A stretch of 64,000 bases of DNA from Rhizobium sp. Leaf371 (GCF_001424045.1 NZ_LMQB01000012.1:112950-176949); one strand, 5' to 3'; positions 34,008 through 43,753 are shown, numbered from the stretch's first letter. Numbers and translations: made by a program. Notes: generated by a model not told the origin, from the sequence alone.

Positions 34008-36737
34008 TCACGAGGCAAGCTCCCATTGCAGGACGGCGGCGCGCTTCAGGTCCTCGGCCGTCACGGGCTTGGAGAAGGCATAGCCCTGCAGGATATCGCA
34101 GCCGAGCACGGCCAGCATTTCCGCATGCGCCAGCGTCTCCACGCCCTCCGCCACGATGCCGATGCCGAGCGACCGGCCGATATCGATGATGGCGCGCACC
34201 AGCGCCTGTTCGCGCGGCGAGTTGATGATGGGCGAGACGAGCTGCCGGTCGATCTTCAGGCGCTTCGGCTTGATCTTCAGCAGGCTGACGATCGAGGTGT
34301 GGCCGGTGCCGAAATCGTCCAGTTCGATATCGATGCCGAGGGCGAGGATGCCGGCGATGTTCGCCGTGATCATCTCGTCGTCGCCATCGAGGAAAATCGC
34401 CTCCACCAGTTCGAAGCAGAGCTGCCCCGGCCGGAACGAGAGGCCGGCAAGGGTGGCGAGCAGCGTTTCGTCGCTCAGCCGTCGCGCCGAGACGTTGACC
34501 GAGATCCGGGGCATGGAAATGCCGGCGGCGGTCCACGTCATCAGGTCGATCAGGGCGCGCTCCATGACGATCTTGTCGAGCGTCGCCACCACGTTCAGGT
34601 CCTCCGCGATCGACAGGAACCTGTCCGGCGTCAGAACGCCCTCGCGCGGGTGGTTCCAGCGGATCAGCGCCTCGACCCCGCAGAGCGTCAGCGTTTCCGC
34701 ATCGAACTGCGGCTGGTACCAGGCGGTGAACTCGTCGTTCTCGATGCCCTCGAGAATCTCGTCGGCGATGCGCTTGTTGTTGACGATCTCGCATTGCAGC
34801 GCCTCGCTGAAGAATTCGAAGCGGTTGCGGCCCTTTTCCTTGGCGCGGTAGAGCGCGATATCGGCATTGACGAGCAGGCGGCGGAGATCGGCGTCCGCCC
34901 CGTCGCTGACGGCAATGCCGATGCTGACGCCGAAGCGGCAGGCAAAGCCCTCGAAATCGACCGGCTGCCGCATCCGTGCGATAATCCGCTCGGAGAGGGC
35001 CTCCAGCTCTCCGGATGCGGGATTTTCGACCAGCACGATGAATTCGTCGCCGCCGATGCGGGCGACCAGATCGCCTTCGCCGGCCTCGCTCTGCAGCACC
35101 TGCGAGGCATGCACCAGCATGGCGTCGCCCGCGGCATGGCCGAGCGTGTCGTTGATCTGCTTGAAGCGGTCGAGATCGAGATGCAGCAGCGCCACGTCGG
35201 TCGCCGCGGTGGGATCGCGCTCGGACAGGGCGGCGAGGGCGGCGTCGAGCATGCGCCGGTTGCCGAGCCCGGTCAGCGGGTCGTGCAGCGCATTGTGCTC
35301 GATCCGGTCCTTGGCCGCGGCAAGCTCCGCCGTCCGCGCCTCGGCAAGCGCCTTCGCCTCCCGCAGCGCCGCCGTCAGGTGCACGTCCTCGGTGATGTCC
35401 CAGCTGATGCCCGTCACGGTCTTGCGGTGATCCGGCCCGAGATTGACGGCGCCGATGTGGCGGATATGGCGGATGCCCGTCGGCAGCACGACGCGATAGT
35501 CGCTCTGGTAGCGGCCGAGAAACATCACCGTCTCGGTCAGCGCGTCCTCGGCCTCGTCGAGATCGTCGGGATGGACATGCACCTTCCAGCCGTCGGACCC
35601 GGGCGCCCCGCCGCCCGTGGCAAGGCCGTGAAGATGGTACATCCGGTCGTCCCAGCTCCGCTGCCGCGTGGCGAGATCGATTTCCCACACGCCGAACCGG
35701 GAGCATTCCAGCGCCAGGTTGAGCCGTTGCGACATGGCGACGAATTCGCGGTTGCGGCGGTCGAGCGCGGCGACGGCCCGCCGGCGCTCCCCCATCATGC
35801 CGAAGGTCAGCACGATCGGGACGATCACGACGATGCCGCAGAGAAGAAGGATCAGGCCGATCCGGTGCGCGTTGTCGGGCGTCTGGTCGAAGCCGCCGAC
35901 GGGCACGCCGGCGATCTGCCACGCGCCGCCGGGCAGGGCGACGTCCTGAAGTACGGGTTCGGCCTGGAACGTCGCATTCCGCCCGACGAAGGCGTCGCCG
36001 ATATTGTCGGGGTCGGAAATGTCGCGGATCGCGAGCATGATCGGCGTGTTGCGGCCGGTAGAAACGGGGCCGGCAGAAACGCGGCTGGCGGCGTTACCGC
36101 GTTGGCTCAGCGCCGTCAGCGTCGTGCCGAGCTGGATGGCCTCCTCGTCGATCACCGCCTCGACGAAACCCCAGAGGCCGGACGAGCCGCCGCGACCGGA
36201 GAAGACGGGAAGATAGACGTCGAAGCCGGCGGTGCCGTCGGGGAGAATGATCCGGCTGCCGAGCGCGGCGCGGCCATGGGTCTGCGCCCGGCGCGATGCC
36301 GTGCGCTGCGAGTAGAACGTGTCGAGCCGCGTGCCGACGATCCGCGCCTGTTCCCAGGCGGGCATGACGCGGGTGAGCACCCCGCCCGGCGCCAGGCCGA
36401 TCCGCCGGATGCCGGGATTGCGCCGCATGATCCGCGTGGCGATCGCCTCGAACCGTGCCGGCGAGATGCTGCCGTCGAGGGAAACGTCGTTGGCGAGACC
36501 GGAGAGGGCGGCGGTATTGCTCTCGATGTTCGCCTGGATCTGGGCCGCGACGAGGCTCAGCGTGCTTTCCACGTCGCTCTTCAGGGCTTGGCGAAAATTG
36601 GCGCTGTTCTGCGTCTGGTAGACATAGCCGATGGCGAGCAGGGCGAGGATCGCGAACAGAGACGGGACGATCGAGGAGCGCGTGAAACGCCCTGCGATCG
36701 CCGCCTTGGCGCGAACACTGTCCCCAAACCACGTCAT
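34008..36737 (-). CDS. CHASE-PAS-GGDEF-EAL cyclic-di-GMP signalling protein
   Basis: A 909-aa membrane sensor. An N-terminal helix (about 22-42) and a second near 290-310 flank a periplasmic CHASE-type sensor domain. A PAS domain follows (about 330-455), then a GGDEF domain with an intact motif (ARIGGDEFIVL near 562) and an EAL domain with EALIRW near 688. Both synthesis and breakdown of c-di-GMP are therefore possible. AAGGGAAG lies about 9 nt before the ATG. It is a single-gene unit behind aroC. Confidence 0.92.
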   Translation of the reverse strand: MTWFGDSVRAKAAIAGRFTRSSIVPSLFAILALLAIGYVYQTQNSANFRQALKSDVESTLSLVAAQIQANIESNTAALSGLANDVSLDGSISPARFEAIATRIMRRNPGIRRIGLAPGGVLTRVMPAWEQARIVGTRLDTFYSQRTASRRAQTHGRAALGSRIILPDGTAGFDVYLPVFSGRGGSSGLWGFVEAVIDEEAIQLGTTLTALSQRGNAASRVSAGPVSTGRNTPIMLAIRDISDPDNIGDAFVGRNATFQAEPVLQDVALPGGAWQIAGVPVGGFDQTPDNAHRIGLILLLCGIVVIVPIVLTFGMMGERRRAVAALDRRNREFVAMSQRLNLALECSRFGVWEIDLATRQRSWDDRMYHLHGLATGGGAPGSDGWKVHVHPDDLDEAEDALTETVMFLGRYQSDYRVVLPTGIRHIRHIGAVNLGPDHRKTVTGISWDITEDVHLTAALREAKALAEARTAELAAAKDRIEHNALHDPLTGLGNRRMLDAALAALSERDPTAATDVALLHLDLDRFKQINDTLGHAAGDAMLVHASQVLQSEAGEGDLVARIGGDEFIVLVENPASGELEALSERIIARMRQPVDFEGFACRFGVSIGIAVSDGADADLRRLLVNADIALYRAKEKGRNRFEFFSEALQCEIVNNKRIADEILEGIENDEFTAWYQPQFDAETLTLCGVEALIRWNHPREGVLTPDRFLSIAEDLNVVATLDKIVMERALIDLMTWTAAGISMPRISVNVSARRLSDETLLATLAGLSFRPGQLCFELVEAIFLDGDDEMITANIAGILALGIDIELDDFGTGHTSIVSLLKIKPKRLKIDRQLVSPIINSPREQALVRAIIDIGRSLGIGIVAEGVETLAHAEMLAVLGCDILQGYAFSKPVTAEDLKRAAVLQWELAS

Positions 36738-36996
36738 GCAGACAGCTTCCCTTTGAACTCGCCCAAGGGTAGTGCTCGAAGATTAAAAACTTCTTATGAA
36801 AGCTGGATGTCCACAAGCGGGCGCCGGTTCGGCGGGCGGATCGCGTCAACCCTTCGTTAACCATGTTTTCGGGAACCGGCTCCGCCGTCACATGCTCATC
36901 GGATTGTCACAAGGTTGGTGAATTTTTGCCACAATCGACGCCCAAAAACTGCATCATATTCGAACAGTGAATCAAACCGCCAAGAGGGAGACACAG

Positions 36997-37257
36997 ATGC
37001 GTTTCGTCGTTGCGACATTGATGGCGACCGCCAGTTTCTTCGCCCCTCTGGCAGCCTTTGCCGACAGCGCCGATATCGAGGCCACGATCACGAGCATCGA
37101 TACGGATCGGCTGAGCCTCTCGCTGGATGACGGAAAGAGCTATCAGGCGCCGGAAGAATTCAACTTCGAAGGCCTGAAGGCCGGCGTCAAGGTGGTCGTG
37201 TTCTACACGGAAGTCGATGGCAAGCGCGTGATCAACGATCTCGAAGTCGTCCAGTAG
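36997..37257 (+). CDS. DUF1344 secreted small protein
   Basis: An 86-aa protein with a signal peptide (MRFVVATLMATASFFAPLAAFA, residues 1-21, cleavage before DSADIE; shown trimmed by description). The mature part is a small beta-rich domain with ATITSIDTDRLSLSLDDGKSY and VKVVVFYTEVDGKRVINDL, which I place in DUF1344, a rhizobial family of unknown function. GAGGGAG precedes the ATG at 36997; the open frame starts 10 codons earlier without support. Confidence 0.82.
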   Translation: MRFVVATLMATASFFAPLAAFADSADIEATITSIDTDRLSLSLDDGKSYQAPEEFNFEGLKAGVKVVVFYTEVDGKRVINDLEVVQ

Positions 37258-37266
37258 GACCGCTGT

Positions 37267-37851
37267 CTAGACCCAGCCGACCGTCCCGTTCTCGATCTTC
37301 AGGATACGGTCCTGCGGGATCGCGCCCATCGAGGCCTCTTCCGGCGCCAGCGCGCCCAGAAGCTTGAACACGCTGCGGATGACGCCGCCATGGCTGACGC
37401 AGACGGTGGGCACCGCAACGTCCTTCATCCAGGAGGCGATGCGCCAGGACAGGATCTCGTAGCTCTCGGCATCGCTGCCCGGCGGGATGAAGTCCCATTT
37501 CGAGGCCTCGCGCTCGGCGACCTTTTCCGGCACGCTCGCTTCCAGCTCCTCCAGCGTAAACCCCTCCCAGTCGCCGAAGGAAACCTCCTTCAGGCGCTCG
37601 TCGGTCCGGTAGGCGCCGGGGTCGAGGCCCATCGCGCCGCGCAGCAGTTCCATCGTCTCGCGCGTCCGCCCGAGCGGGCTTGCCACATAGTCGAAGGCGG
37701 TCGCCTCGGTGCCGAGGATCGCGGCCAGCGCCCGGCCATTGCCGCGCGCCTGCGCACGGCCGGTGTCGTTCAGCGGAATGTCCTTCTGGCCCTGGAGGCG
37801 GATTTCCGCGTTCCAATCGGTCTGGCCGTGGCGGATCATGTAGATCAACAT
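37267..37851 (-). CDS. Histidine phosphatase family protein (phosphoglycerate mutase-like)
   Basis: A 194-aa single-domain phosphatase. The catalytic His is in MIRHGQTDWN near residue 8; the other pocket residues are in SPLGRTRETM near 58, KEVSFGDWEG near 87 (acid/base Glu) and CVSHGGVIRS near 149 (second His). The substrate is unknown; small members act on phosphorylated sugars, phospholipids or cobalamin intermediates (CobC). It follows fabI by 94 bp on the same strand, and is probably transcribed with it. Confidence 0.88.
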   Translation of the reverse strand: MLIYMIRHGQTDWNAEIRLQGQKDIPLNDTGRAQARGNGRALAAILGTEATAFDYVASPLGRTRETMELLRGAMGLDPGAYRTDERLKEVSFGDWEGFTLEELEASVPEKVAEREASKWDFIPPGSDAESYEILSWRIASWMKDVAVPTVCVSHGGVIRSVFKLLGALAPEEASMGAIPQDRILKIENGTVGWV

Positions 37852-37945
37852 CGGGAAATGCCTGCTGCAGGGGAGGGCGGATCGGGCGTCCGGATGGGCC
37901 GGACCTGCCGGCGGCCTTCAGGATCTGCCCGATCGGGAGAAAACG

Positions 37946-38764
37946 TCAGTCCTTGACGACGGCGATATCCGGCGCGTCCACCGCCTTCATGCCGACGACG
38001 TGATAGCCGCTATCGGCGTGATGCACTTCGCCGGTCACCGAGCGCGACAGGTCGGACAGCATGTAGAGACCGACATCGCCGACCTCTTCGATCGTCACGG
38101 TGCGGCGCAGCGGCGCATTGTATTCGTTCCACTTGAGGATGTAGCGGAAGTCGCCGATGCCGGAGGCGGCCAGCGTCTTGATCGGGCCGGCCGAGATGGC
38201 GTTGACGCGGATGTTCTTCGGGCCGAGATCGACCGCGAGATACTTCACGCTGGCTTCCAGCGCGGCCTTGGCGACGCCCATGACATTGTAGTTCGGCATG
38301 ACCTTCTCGGCGCCGTAATAGGTCATGGTCAGCATCGAGCCGCCGTCCGTCATCAGCTTTTCCGCGCGGCGCGCAACCGAGGTGAAGGAATAGACGGAGA
38401 TCTGCATGGTCTTGGCGAAATTGTCGGCCGAGGTATCGACGTAACGGCCGGTCAGCTCGTCCTTGTCGGAAAAGCCGATGGCGTGGACGACGAAGTCGAT
38501 CTTGCCCCAGGTCTTCTCGATATGGTCGAACACGGCGTCGATGGTCGATTCGTCCGACACGTCGCAATGGCCGGCGAGAATGCCGCCGAGTTCGGCCGCG
38601 AGCGGCTCGACGCGCTTCTTCAGCGCATCGCCCTGATAGGTGAAGGCGATCTCGGCACCCTGCGCATGGATCGCCTTGGCGATGCCCCAGGCGATCGACC
38701 TGTTGTTGGCGACGCCCATGATCACGCCGCGCTTTCCACTCATCAAACCGGATGTCTGCGCCAT
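37946..38764 (-). CDS. fabI: Enoyl-[acyl-carrier-protein] reductase (NADH)
   Basis: This enzyme reduces trans-2-enoyl-ACP, the last step of each fatty acid elongation cycle. The 272-aa protein has the FabI-type SDR start MGVANNRSIAWGIA near residue 16, and the catalytic Tyr-x6-Lys in NYNVMGVAKAALE near 155. ISAGPIKTLAASGIGDF near 190 is the flexible substrate loop typical of FabI. In rhizobia fabI is commonly next to this phosphatase and the DnaJ gene, as here. Confidence 0.95.
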   Translation of the reverse strand: MAQTSGLMSGKRGVIMGVANNRSIAWGIAKAIHAQGAEIAFTYQGDALKKRVEPLAAELGGILAGHCDVSDESTIDAVFDHIEKTWGKIDFVVHAIGFSDKDELTGRYVDTSADNFAKTMQISVYSFTSVARRAEKLMTDGGSMLTMTYYGAEKVMPNYNVMGVAKAALEASVKYLAVDLGPKNIRVNAISAGPIKTLAASGIGDFRYILKWNEYNAPLRRTVTIEEVGDVGLYMLSDLSRSVTGEVHHADSGYHVVGMKAVDAPDIAVVKD

Positions 38765-39084
38765 CGTGTCTGCCCCCGAATGCCTCTGGATCGGACCGGC
38801 AGGCGCCAGTCGAAATCTTGCTTGAAAATACAGTGCCGGAACGCGTCCGCACCCGCTCGTAAGCGAGGGTCGGTCCGGTTTGCGAGGCCTCGCTATGGCA
38901 TAGGCTTACAAGGCGTTCAAGCTTGGGGAGGATCAGGAACTGTTAGGAGCGGTAACAAACGGTCAGTGTCCACCGCGAATCTCACACATCTGTCACACAG
39001 CGCGCGATATCTCCGCCGAACGCCTCCGACAGTGCGGTTGGGCGGATGTCCGACGGGATCCGGTCTGATCGGGGAGAAACCGGA
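38765..39084. other. Intergenic region between dnaJ-like gene and fabI
   Basis: These 320 bp carry the fabI promoter and the 3' end of the dnaJ-like transcript. GATCCGGT and ACCGGATC (about 39057-39086) form an 8-bp stem that overlaps the end of the dnaJ-like gene, without a T-tract. No ORF with a ribosome site and no RNA family were recognised. Confidence 0.45.
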
Positions 39085-40239
39085 TCAGAGCACCAGCCCG
39101 TCGCGCTGGCTGCGCATCAGGTCCATCAGTTGCCGGTCGGGACGCTTGCCGAGCGTCAGGCTGAGCTCGACGATCAGGTCGCCGCGCCGGCCGTCCGCGG
39201 TCGGAAGGCCCTGGCCGGCGATGCGGATGGGGCTGTCGGGGCCGGACCAAGGGGGAACGACGACCGGCGCCTGTCCCGTCGCGGTCGCCACCGTCGCGGT
39301 GCAGCCGAGCACGGCATCGTGCAGCGACAGGAACAGCGTGGTGCGCAGGTCCGTGCCCTCGACGCGGAACCGCTCGTGCCGCGCGATGCGGATGCCGACC
39401 AGCGCGTCGCCGCGGGCCGCGCCCTGGCGGTAGCCCTGTTCGCGCAGGCGGATCAGGCTGCCATCGGTGGTGCCGGGCGGCAGCGCCACCTTCAGCACCT
39501 GCCCGTCGGGCAGCGTGGCGGTCACGCGCTTGCGTTGCAGAATGTCCTCGATGGTCGCGACGGCCTCGCAGACGAGATCGGGCACGCGATCGGCGGCCGG
39601 CTTCTCGGCGCTCTTTTCGCCGGTTCGTTCCCCGGCCTTCTCGACGGTTTCGCCCGTGAGCGGCAGAATCCGGCGGAAAAGGCTGGAGACGATCTCGGCG
39701 GCCGGCGCCGCCGCGCGGGCAAGAATGCCGGGACCGGCGGGCGCGCCGGGTGCAGCGGCATCCGCTGTCGTCTCGGCGGGCGTCGTCGCCTCGTCCGCAG
39801 CTTTCGCCTCGGTTGCCGGGGCCTCGCTGCGTGGCGGGGCGGCCGGGCGGGGGGCTGCCGGCCGCGGTGGCTGGGCGCGGGCCGCCTCGGGCTTGCCGTC
39901 CTCGGTGCCGAAGATGCGCGAGACCGCCTCTTCGGCCGTCTCCGGACCCACGGGCTGTTCGGGCGCGCGCGAACGGTCGGCGCGGCGCTTCATGTCTTCC
40001 ATGCGGCGCAGATCGGCGTCGCGGCGCGCCTGGTCGTAGCGATTGCGCATCTGCGGGTCCTTCAGGACCTCATAGGCGCGGCCGGCCTCGGCAAAGCGGG
40101 CGGTGGCGTGCGGATCTTCGCGATTCTGGTCGGGATGAACGGCCTTGGCCACGGCGCGCCAGGCGGCCTTGATCTCGTCGGGGCCTGCATTGCGGCGGAC
40201 GCCGAGGACGGTATAGGGGTCCTGCATCGACATTTTCAT
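39085..40239 (-). CDS. DnaJ-like co-chaperone (CbpA type)
   Basis: A 384-aa J-domain protein. The J-domain is at residues 5-70 with HPDQN (usual HPD) and AWRAVAKAVHPD. A long Ala/Pro/Glu-rich linker (about 75-215) follows, then a C-terminal substrate-binding domain (about 225-375) with DALVGIRIARHERFRVEGTDL (trimmed by key residues). There is no zinc-finger, so it is of CbpA/type II form. It should stimulate DnaK. GGAGG is 6 nt before the ATG at 40239; two further ATGs are within 9 bp. It lies upstream of fabI on the same strand. Confidence 0.85.
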   Translation of the reverse strand: MKMSMQDPYTVLGVRRNAGPDEIKAAWRAVAKAVHPDQNREDPHATARFAEAGRAYEVLKDPQMRNRYDQARRDADLRRMEDMKRRADRSRAPEQPVGPETAEEAVSRIFGTEDGKPEAARAQPPRPAAPRPAAPPRSEAPATEAKAADEATTPAETTADAAAPGAPAGPGILARAAAPAAEIVSSLFRRILPLTGETVEKAGERTGEKSAEKPAADRVPDLVCEAVATIEDILQRKRVTATLPDGQVLKVALPPGTTDGSLIRLREQGYRQGAARGDALVGIRIARHERFRVEGTDLRTTLFLSLHDAVLGCTATVATATGQAPVVVPPWSGPDSPIRIAGQGLPTADGRRGDLIVELSLTLGKRPDRQLMDLMRSQRDGLVL

Positions 40240-40388
40240 CATGATCCTCCAGCGACGGCGGGTTCGCCATTGCCGGCAGCGATCATGAAAAGAAGGCCCT
40301 TAAGGACAGGTTTATCCCTTGGAAACGCGGCCGTTTACATCCGCACAGGGTTAAGAAAGCGTTTGCGGAGGAAGGGCCGTTCGGTGAT

Positions 40389-40859
40389 TCAGCTCCGGGG
40401 CCCGAAGCTGGTCAGCGTCCAGTCGCCGTCGCCCGTCCGGCAGGTATTGCCGTCGAACTTGGCAATGCCCTGATAGGAGTGGCGCGTCGTGGTGAAGCGG
40501 CGGCACACCATCGCCCCGACGGTCTGTTCCTCGATGCTGGAAATCACGCCGGCGCTGCCGGATTGCGCATTGGCCCAGGGAATGGGGTTCTGGGTGACCT
40601 CGGTCACGTCGGCCGTCGAGACTGCCGTCTGTACGGCGGCCGCATCGACCATGGCCGGGCTGGCCGGTGCGGGGACGGAGCCCGTGCGCACACTGTCGAC
40701 GCCGGCCGCGTCACCGAGCCCGATGCCGTTGCCCATGCAGCCGGAAAGCCCGACGACGCAGAGACCAAGCGTCGCCGCCCCGGCGATGCGGCCAAAAAGC
40801 GCGCCGGCGGATCGGGAGAAGAGCTTGGTGTCGCAGACGCGTTTTGCTATGTCTTTCAC
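40389..40859 (-). CDS. RT0821/Lpp0805-family surface lipoprotein
   Basis: A 156-aa exported protein. A hydrophobic stretch ending LCVVGLSGCMG is a lipoprotein signal with Cys at the cleavage site. The mature part ends with VCRRFTTTRHSYQGIAKFDG and GDWTLTSFG, the conserved tail of the RT0821/Lpp0805 surface-antigen group (17-kDa antigen-like). I choose a GTG start at 40859, after AGGG; another GTG is 6 bp upstream, and no ATG fits. Divergent from pdxH with about 100 bp between. Confidence 0.75.
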   Translation of the reverse strand: MKDIAKRVCDTKLFSRSAGALFGRIAGAATLGLCVVGLSGCMGNGIGLGDAAGVDSVRTGSVPAPASPAMVDAAAVQTAVSTADVTEVTQNPIPWANAQSGSAGVISSIEEQTVGAMVCRRFTTTRHSYQGIAKFDGNTCRTGDGDWTLTSFGPRS

Positions 40860-40962
40860 GGTCACCCTGTCGAACTCGAAATGAATGCGGTGTCGCTCGA
40901 AACGGCATGTCCGGGGCTTACGTTCGAAGTCAGCATCGGCAGCCTGCATTGGAAACTGAATT

Positions 40963-41583
40963 ATGACGGAAACCCGGTTAACAACTGGTGACTTCACCGA
41001 GGAAAATGAACCATTTACGCTCTTTGGCAGCTGGCTGGAGGAGGCGAAGAAGAGCGAGATCAACGATCCCAACGCGGTCGCGCTCGCCACCGTCGATCCG
41101 GATGGCCTTCCCAACGTGCGCATGGTGCTTTTGAAGGATTTCGACGCCGACGGCTTCGTCTTCTACACCAATTTCGAAAGCCAGAAGGGCCGCGAGATCC
41201 TGGCGACCCGCAAGGCCGCCATGTGTTTTCACTGGAAGAGCCTGCGCCGGCAGGTGCGCCTGCGCGGGACGGTCGAGATCGTCGGTGATGAGGAAGCAGA
41301 CGCTTACTTTCAGTCGCGCGCCCGCGGCAGCCGCATCGGCGCCTGGGCGTCGAAACAGTCGCGCCCGCTCGAAAGCCGGTTCGCGCTGGAAAAGGCGGTT
41401 GCCGAGTTCACCGCGCGCCACCCGATCGGCGAGATCGCGCGCCCGGCCTATTGGTCCGGGTTCCGCATCCGCCCGGTCTCCATCGAGTTCTGGAAGGACG
41501 GCGCCTTCCGCCTCCACGACCGCATCGAGTTCCGCCGCCCCGAGACGGCCGGCGACTGGTCCAAGGTGCGCATGTACCCTTGA
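40963..41583 (+). CDS. pdxH: Pyridoxamine 5'-phosphate oxidase
   Basis: This FMN enzyme makes pyridoxal 5'-phosphate from PNP or PMP. The 206-aa length is standard. [21 protein letters not shown] near residue 50 (FMN site, trimmed by key residues R, K, F, Y, N), [13 protein letters not shown] near 85 and the C-terminal [18 protein letters not shown] are the family signatures. Single-gene unit, convergent with the deacetylase gene 4 bp after its stop codon. Confidence 0.96.
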   Translation: MTETRLTTGDFTEENEPFTLFGSWLEEAKKSEINDPNAVALATVDPDGLPNVRMVLLKDFDADGFVFYTNFESQKGREILATRKAAMCFHWKSLRRQVRLRGTVEIVGDEEADAYFQSRARGSRIGAWASKQSRPLESRFALEKAVAEFTARHPIGEIARPAYWSGFRIRPVSIEFWKDGAFRLHDRIEFRRPETAGDWSKVRMYP

Positions 41584-41587
41584 GGCG

Positions 41588-42613
41588 TCAGCGAGCTTTC
41601 ATCAGGCGAAACGGAATGCCCGAGGCAAGCGCCGCGACATCGCCCGGCGCCTGGAAATGGCCGTTGATCGAGATGCGGGGAAGGGCGGTCAGGTCGGCAT
41701 CGGTCGCGAGCGTGCCGGGCCGGGTCGTGACCGCGACGAGCCCGTGGCCGCCGGCCAGCCGCATGTCGCGCGCCGAGACGGCCCGCCTGTCGCCATAGGG
41801 ATAGGCGAAGCTCGAGGGGCGAATGCCCGTGATGGCCTCGACGGCCTCGACCGACCGCACGATCTCGGCCTCGGCATCCGCGTCGGACAAGCGCGCCAGC
41901 GCCCGGTGGCTGACCGTGTGCGCCCCGATGGAGGCGCCCGGCAGGCGGGCGAGCGCCTCCAGCCCCGCCGCATCCAGCGTCAGCCGGTCGGTCAGCGCCA
42001 GCGGATCGAGCCCTTCGGCACGGGCGACGCGGTCGATTTCGGCAACGGCCGCCGCCTCGTCGCCGGACTGCACGAAATCGGCAAAGCGCGCGAACGCCGT
42101 CTGCATCTGCTGCGGCGTCTGAAGATGGATGCGCTCCGGCCAGTCCTCGAATTCGAAGATCAGCCAGGGCTTTTCCTGCAGCAGCGCCGCCAGCGTCTCC
42201 CACCAGAGGCTGTGCGTGCGTTTGACGAAGCCCTCCGTCGCAAATACCGTGAAGGGCGCGCCATGATGGACGAAGACCGGGGCGGCATGGTCGAGATTGT
42301 CGCGATAGGCATCGTCGAGCGTGAAGACGGCAACCGGCCTCCGGTCGTCGCTCGCGAGATGCGCGGGAAGATCGGCGAGCGCGATGAACCTGTAGCCGTC
42401 CCGTTTCAGCCGCGAGAGGGCCGCGTCGAGCGATTGCGGCGTGATCTCGAGATGCGCATTCGGTGAAAACACCGCGGGAACGAACGGCCGCACATGATGC
42501 AGCGTAAAGATCGCCCCGCGCCCGCGCGCACCGCGCATCAGCCCCCCTGCCGAAAGCCCGCGCGCAACCGCCAGCCCGCCGGCAATGACGCCTCTTTTGA
42601 TCAACCGCTTCAC
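41588..42613 (-). CDS. Polysaccharide deacetylase (NodB-homology) family protein
   Basis: A 341-aa protein of the carbohydrate esterase 4 class. FTLDDAYRDNLDHA near residue 100 has the catalytic Asp pair and GAHTVSHRALA near 235 the two metal-binding His. It may deacetylate a cell-envelope or exopolysaccharide. I choose a GTG start at 42613 (GGGAG about 10 nt upstream), giving MKRLIKRGVIAGG; the open frame extends 44 codons further without a ribosome site. The N-terminus has a hydrophobic basic segment that might anchor it. Confidence 0.82.
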   Translation of the reverse strand: MKRLIKRGVIAGGLAVARGLSAGGLMRGARGRGAIFTLHHVRPFVPAVFSPNAHLEITPQSLDAALSRLKRDGYRFIALADLPAHLASDDRRPVAVFTLDDAYRDNLDHAAPVFVHHGAPFTVFATEGFVKRTHSLWWETLAALLQEKPWLIFEFEDWPERIHLQTPQQMQTAFARFADFVQSGDEAAAVAEIDRVARAEGLDPLALTDRLTLDAAGLEALARLPGASIGAHTVSHRALARLSDADAEAEIVRSVEAVEAITGIRPSSFAYPYGDRRAVSARDMRLAGGHGLVAVTTRPGTLATDADLTALPRISINGHFQAPGDVAALASGIPFRLMKAR

Positions 42614-42754
42614 GACCGCCGACACTCCCGCTGGTGACGCCGGCGAGTGTAGGGCCCATGGGGTAAAGGCTCCCTGAACGGCGGGGCGGCAAATGCCGGA
42701 TACGCAAACGGGCCGCAGTCGCGGCCCGCCTGATCGTCGTTTCATTCCAGGGTG

Positions 42755-43666
42755 TTAGCGACGGATATAGAGATTGTCGTCGTCGCGCTGGCGACCGCCG
42801 AGAGCAGCCCCGATGCCAGCGCAGATGGCGCCGATCAAGAGCGACACGGCGCCGATGAGGGCGGTGGTGGCGCTGGCCTTGCGGGCCGTTTCCGCCGCAT
42901 CCGCCGCCGCCGTCTTCGCATCCTCGATGCTCTTCAGCACGCTGTCGACGCGGCTATTGGCATCGGCCTCCGAAAGGCCTGTGCGTGCGGCGATCAGCTG
43001 CGACAGATAGGTGCGGTCACCTTCCGGGATCGTGCCGGTCGTCGCGCCGTTCATCAGGATGCGGGAGACTTCGGACGTCGCGTCGGTGCCGTTCGGGCCC
43101 CCCTGGCCCGTGCGCGGATCGGCCGGGCGCAGCAGCGTGTCCACGAAATAGGACGTCGCATTGCCGGCGCTGTCGGAGGTTGCCGCTGCACCCATCGTGG
43201 TCGCGGCCGCGGTGCCGGTCAGCGAGGCCGCAGCCTGCACGCCGGTGCCGATGGTGGACGACACGACCGAGCCGAGCAGGCCGGCGGCGACCAGCGTCGC
43301 GATCGCCCAGGCGAGAATGCCGTGCGCGGTGTCGCGGAAGAACGCCTCGTCATTGTGGATGCCGCTCCATTTGGTGCGCAGACGTCCGGTCATGTAGCCG
43401 CCGAAGGCCGAGGACAGCCATTGCACGATGACGATCCAGACGGCAGCGGAGACGGCGAAGGTCGTGACCGACGGGCCGTCATTGCCGAACGGGGAGGCAA
43501 CGCTGAGGCCGAGGCCCGAGCCGAGCAGAGTGAGAAGCAGGGTCAGGGCCGACGCCGCGACGGCGCCTGCGAAGATCGCACCCCAGCTGACGGCGGACTT
43601 GGCGGATTCCGCCGACGACACGGAAGCGGCCGCCGCGGGAAGGACGGCGGTGAGAGGCTTTGCCAT
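42755..43666 (-). CDS. PhnA-like multi-helix membrane protein
   Basis: A 303-aa membrane protein with a hydrophobic N-terminal pair (SWGAIFAGAVAASALTLLLTLLGSG at about 27-52, described by its ends), two more helices near 70-140, and a C-terminal helix near 275-295. A helical, Ala-rich soluble stretch (about 210-270) lies before the last helix. Homologues are annotated PhnA-like in rhizobia without demonstrated function. Ribosome site GGAGG is formed by the 9 bp that separate it from the preceding 25-aa peptide gene, so the two are coupled. Confidence 0.75.
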   Translation of the reverse strand: MAKPLTAVLPAAAASVSSAESAKSAVSWGAIFAGAVAASALTLLLTLLGSGLGLSVASPFGNDGPSVTTFAVSAAVWIVIVQWLSSAFGGYMTGRLRTKWSGIHNDEAFFRDTAHGILAWAIATLVAAGLLGSVVSSTIGTGVQAAASLTGTAAATTMGAAATSDSAGNATSYFVDTLLRPADPRTGQGGPNGTDATSEVSRILMNGATTGTIPEGDRTYLSQLIAARTGLSEADANSRVDSVLKSIEDAKTAAADAAETARKASATTALIGAVSLLIGAICAGIGAALGGRQRDDDNLYIRR

Positions 43667-43675
43667 CTCCGCCTC

Positions 43676-43753
43676 CTAGCGCACGAACAGCATGATCAGG
43701 ATGATGATCGGGATCGGAATCCCCAGAAGCCAGAGCAGAATGCCGCGTCCCAT
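43676..43753 (-). CDS. 25-aa hydrophobic membrane peptide
   Basis: A short ORF beginning MGRGILLWLLGIPIPII and ending LFVR, almost entirely one membrane helix with a Pro-x-Pro kink. AAGGAG lies 8 nt before the ATG, which is a strong site, and the gene sits 9 bp ahead of the PhnA-like gene with its own stress-type promoter upstream. It may be a small partner or regulator of that membrane protein. Too short to be found by standard gene callers. Confidence 0.7.
   Translation of the reverse strand: MGRGILLWLLGIPIPIIILIMLFVR

Noticed and set aside
34026..36860. Long + strand frame (944 codons) opposite the CHASE-PAS-GGDEF-EAL gene
   Set aside because: Shadow frame; the minus-strand protein has intact domain motifs throughout.
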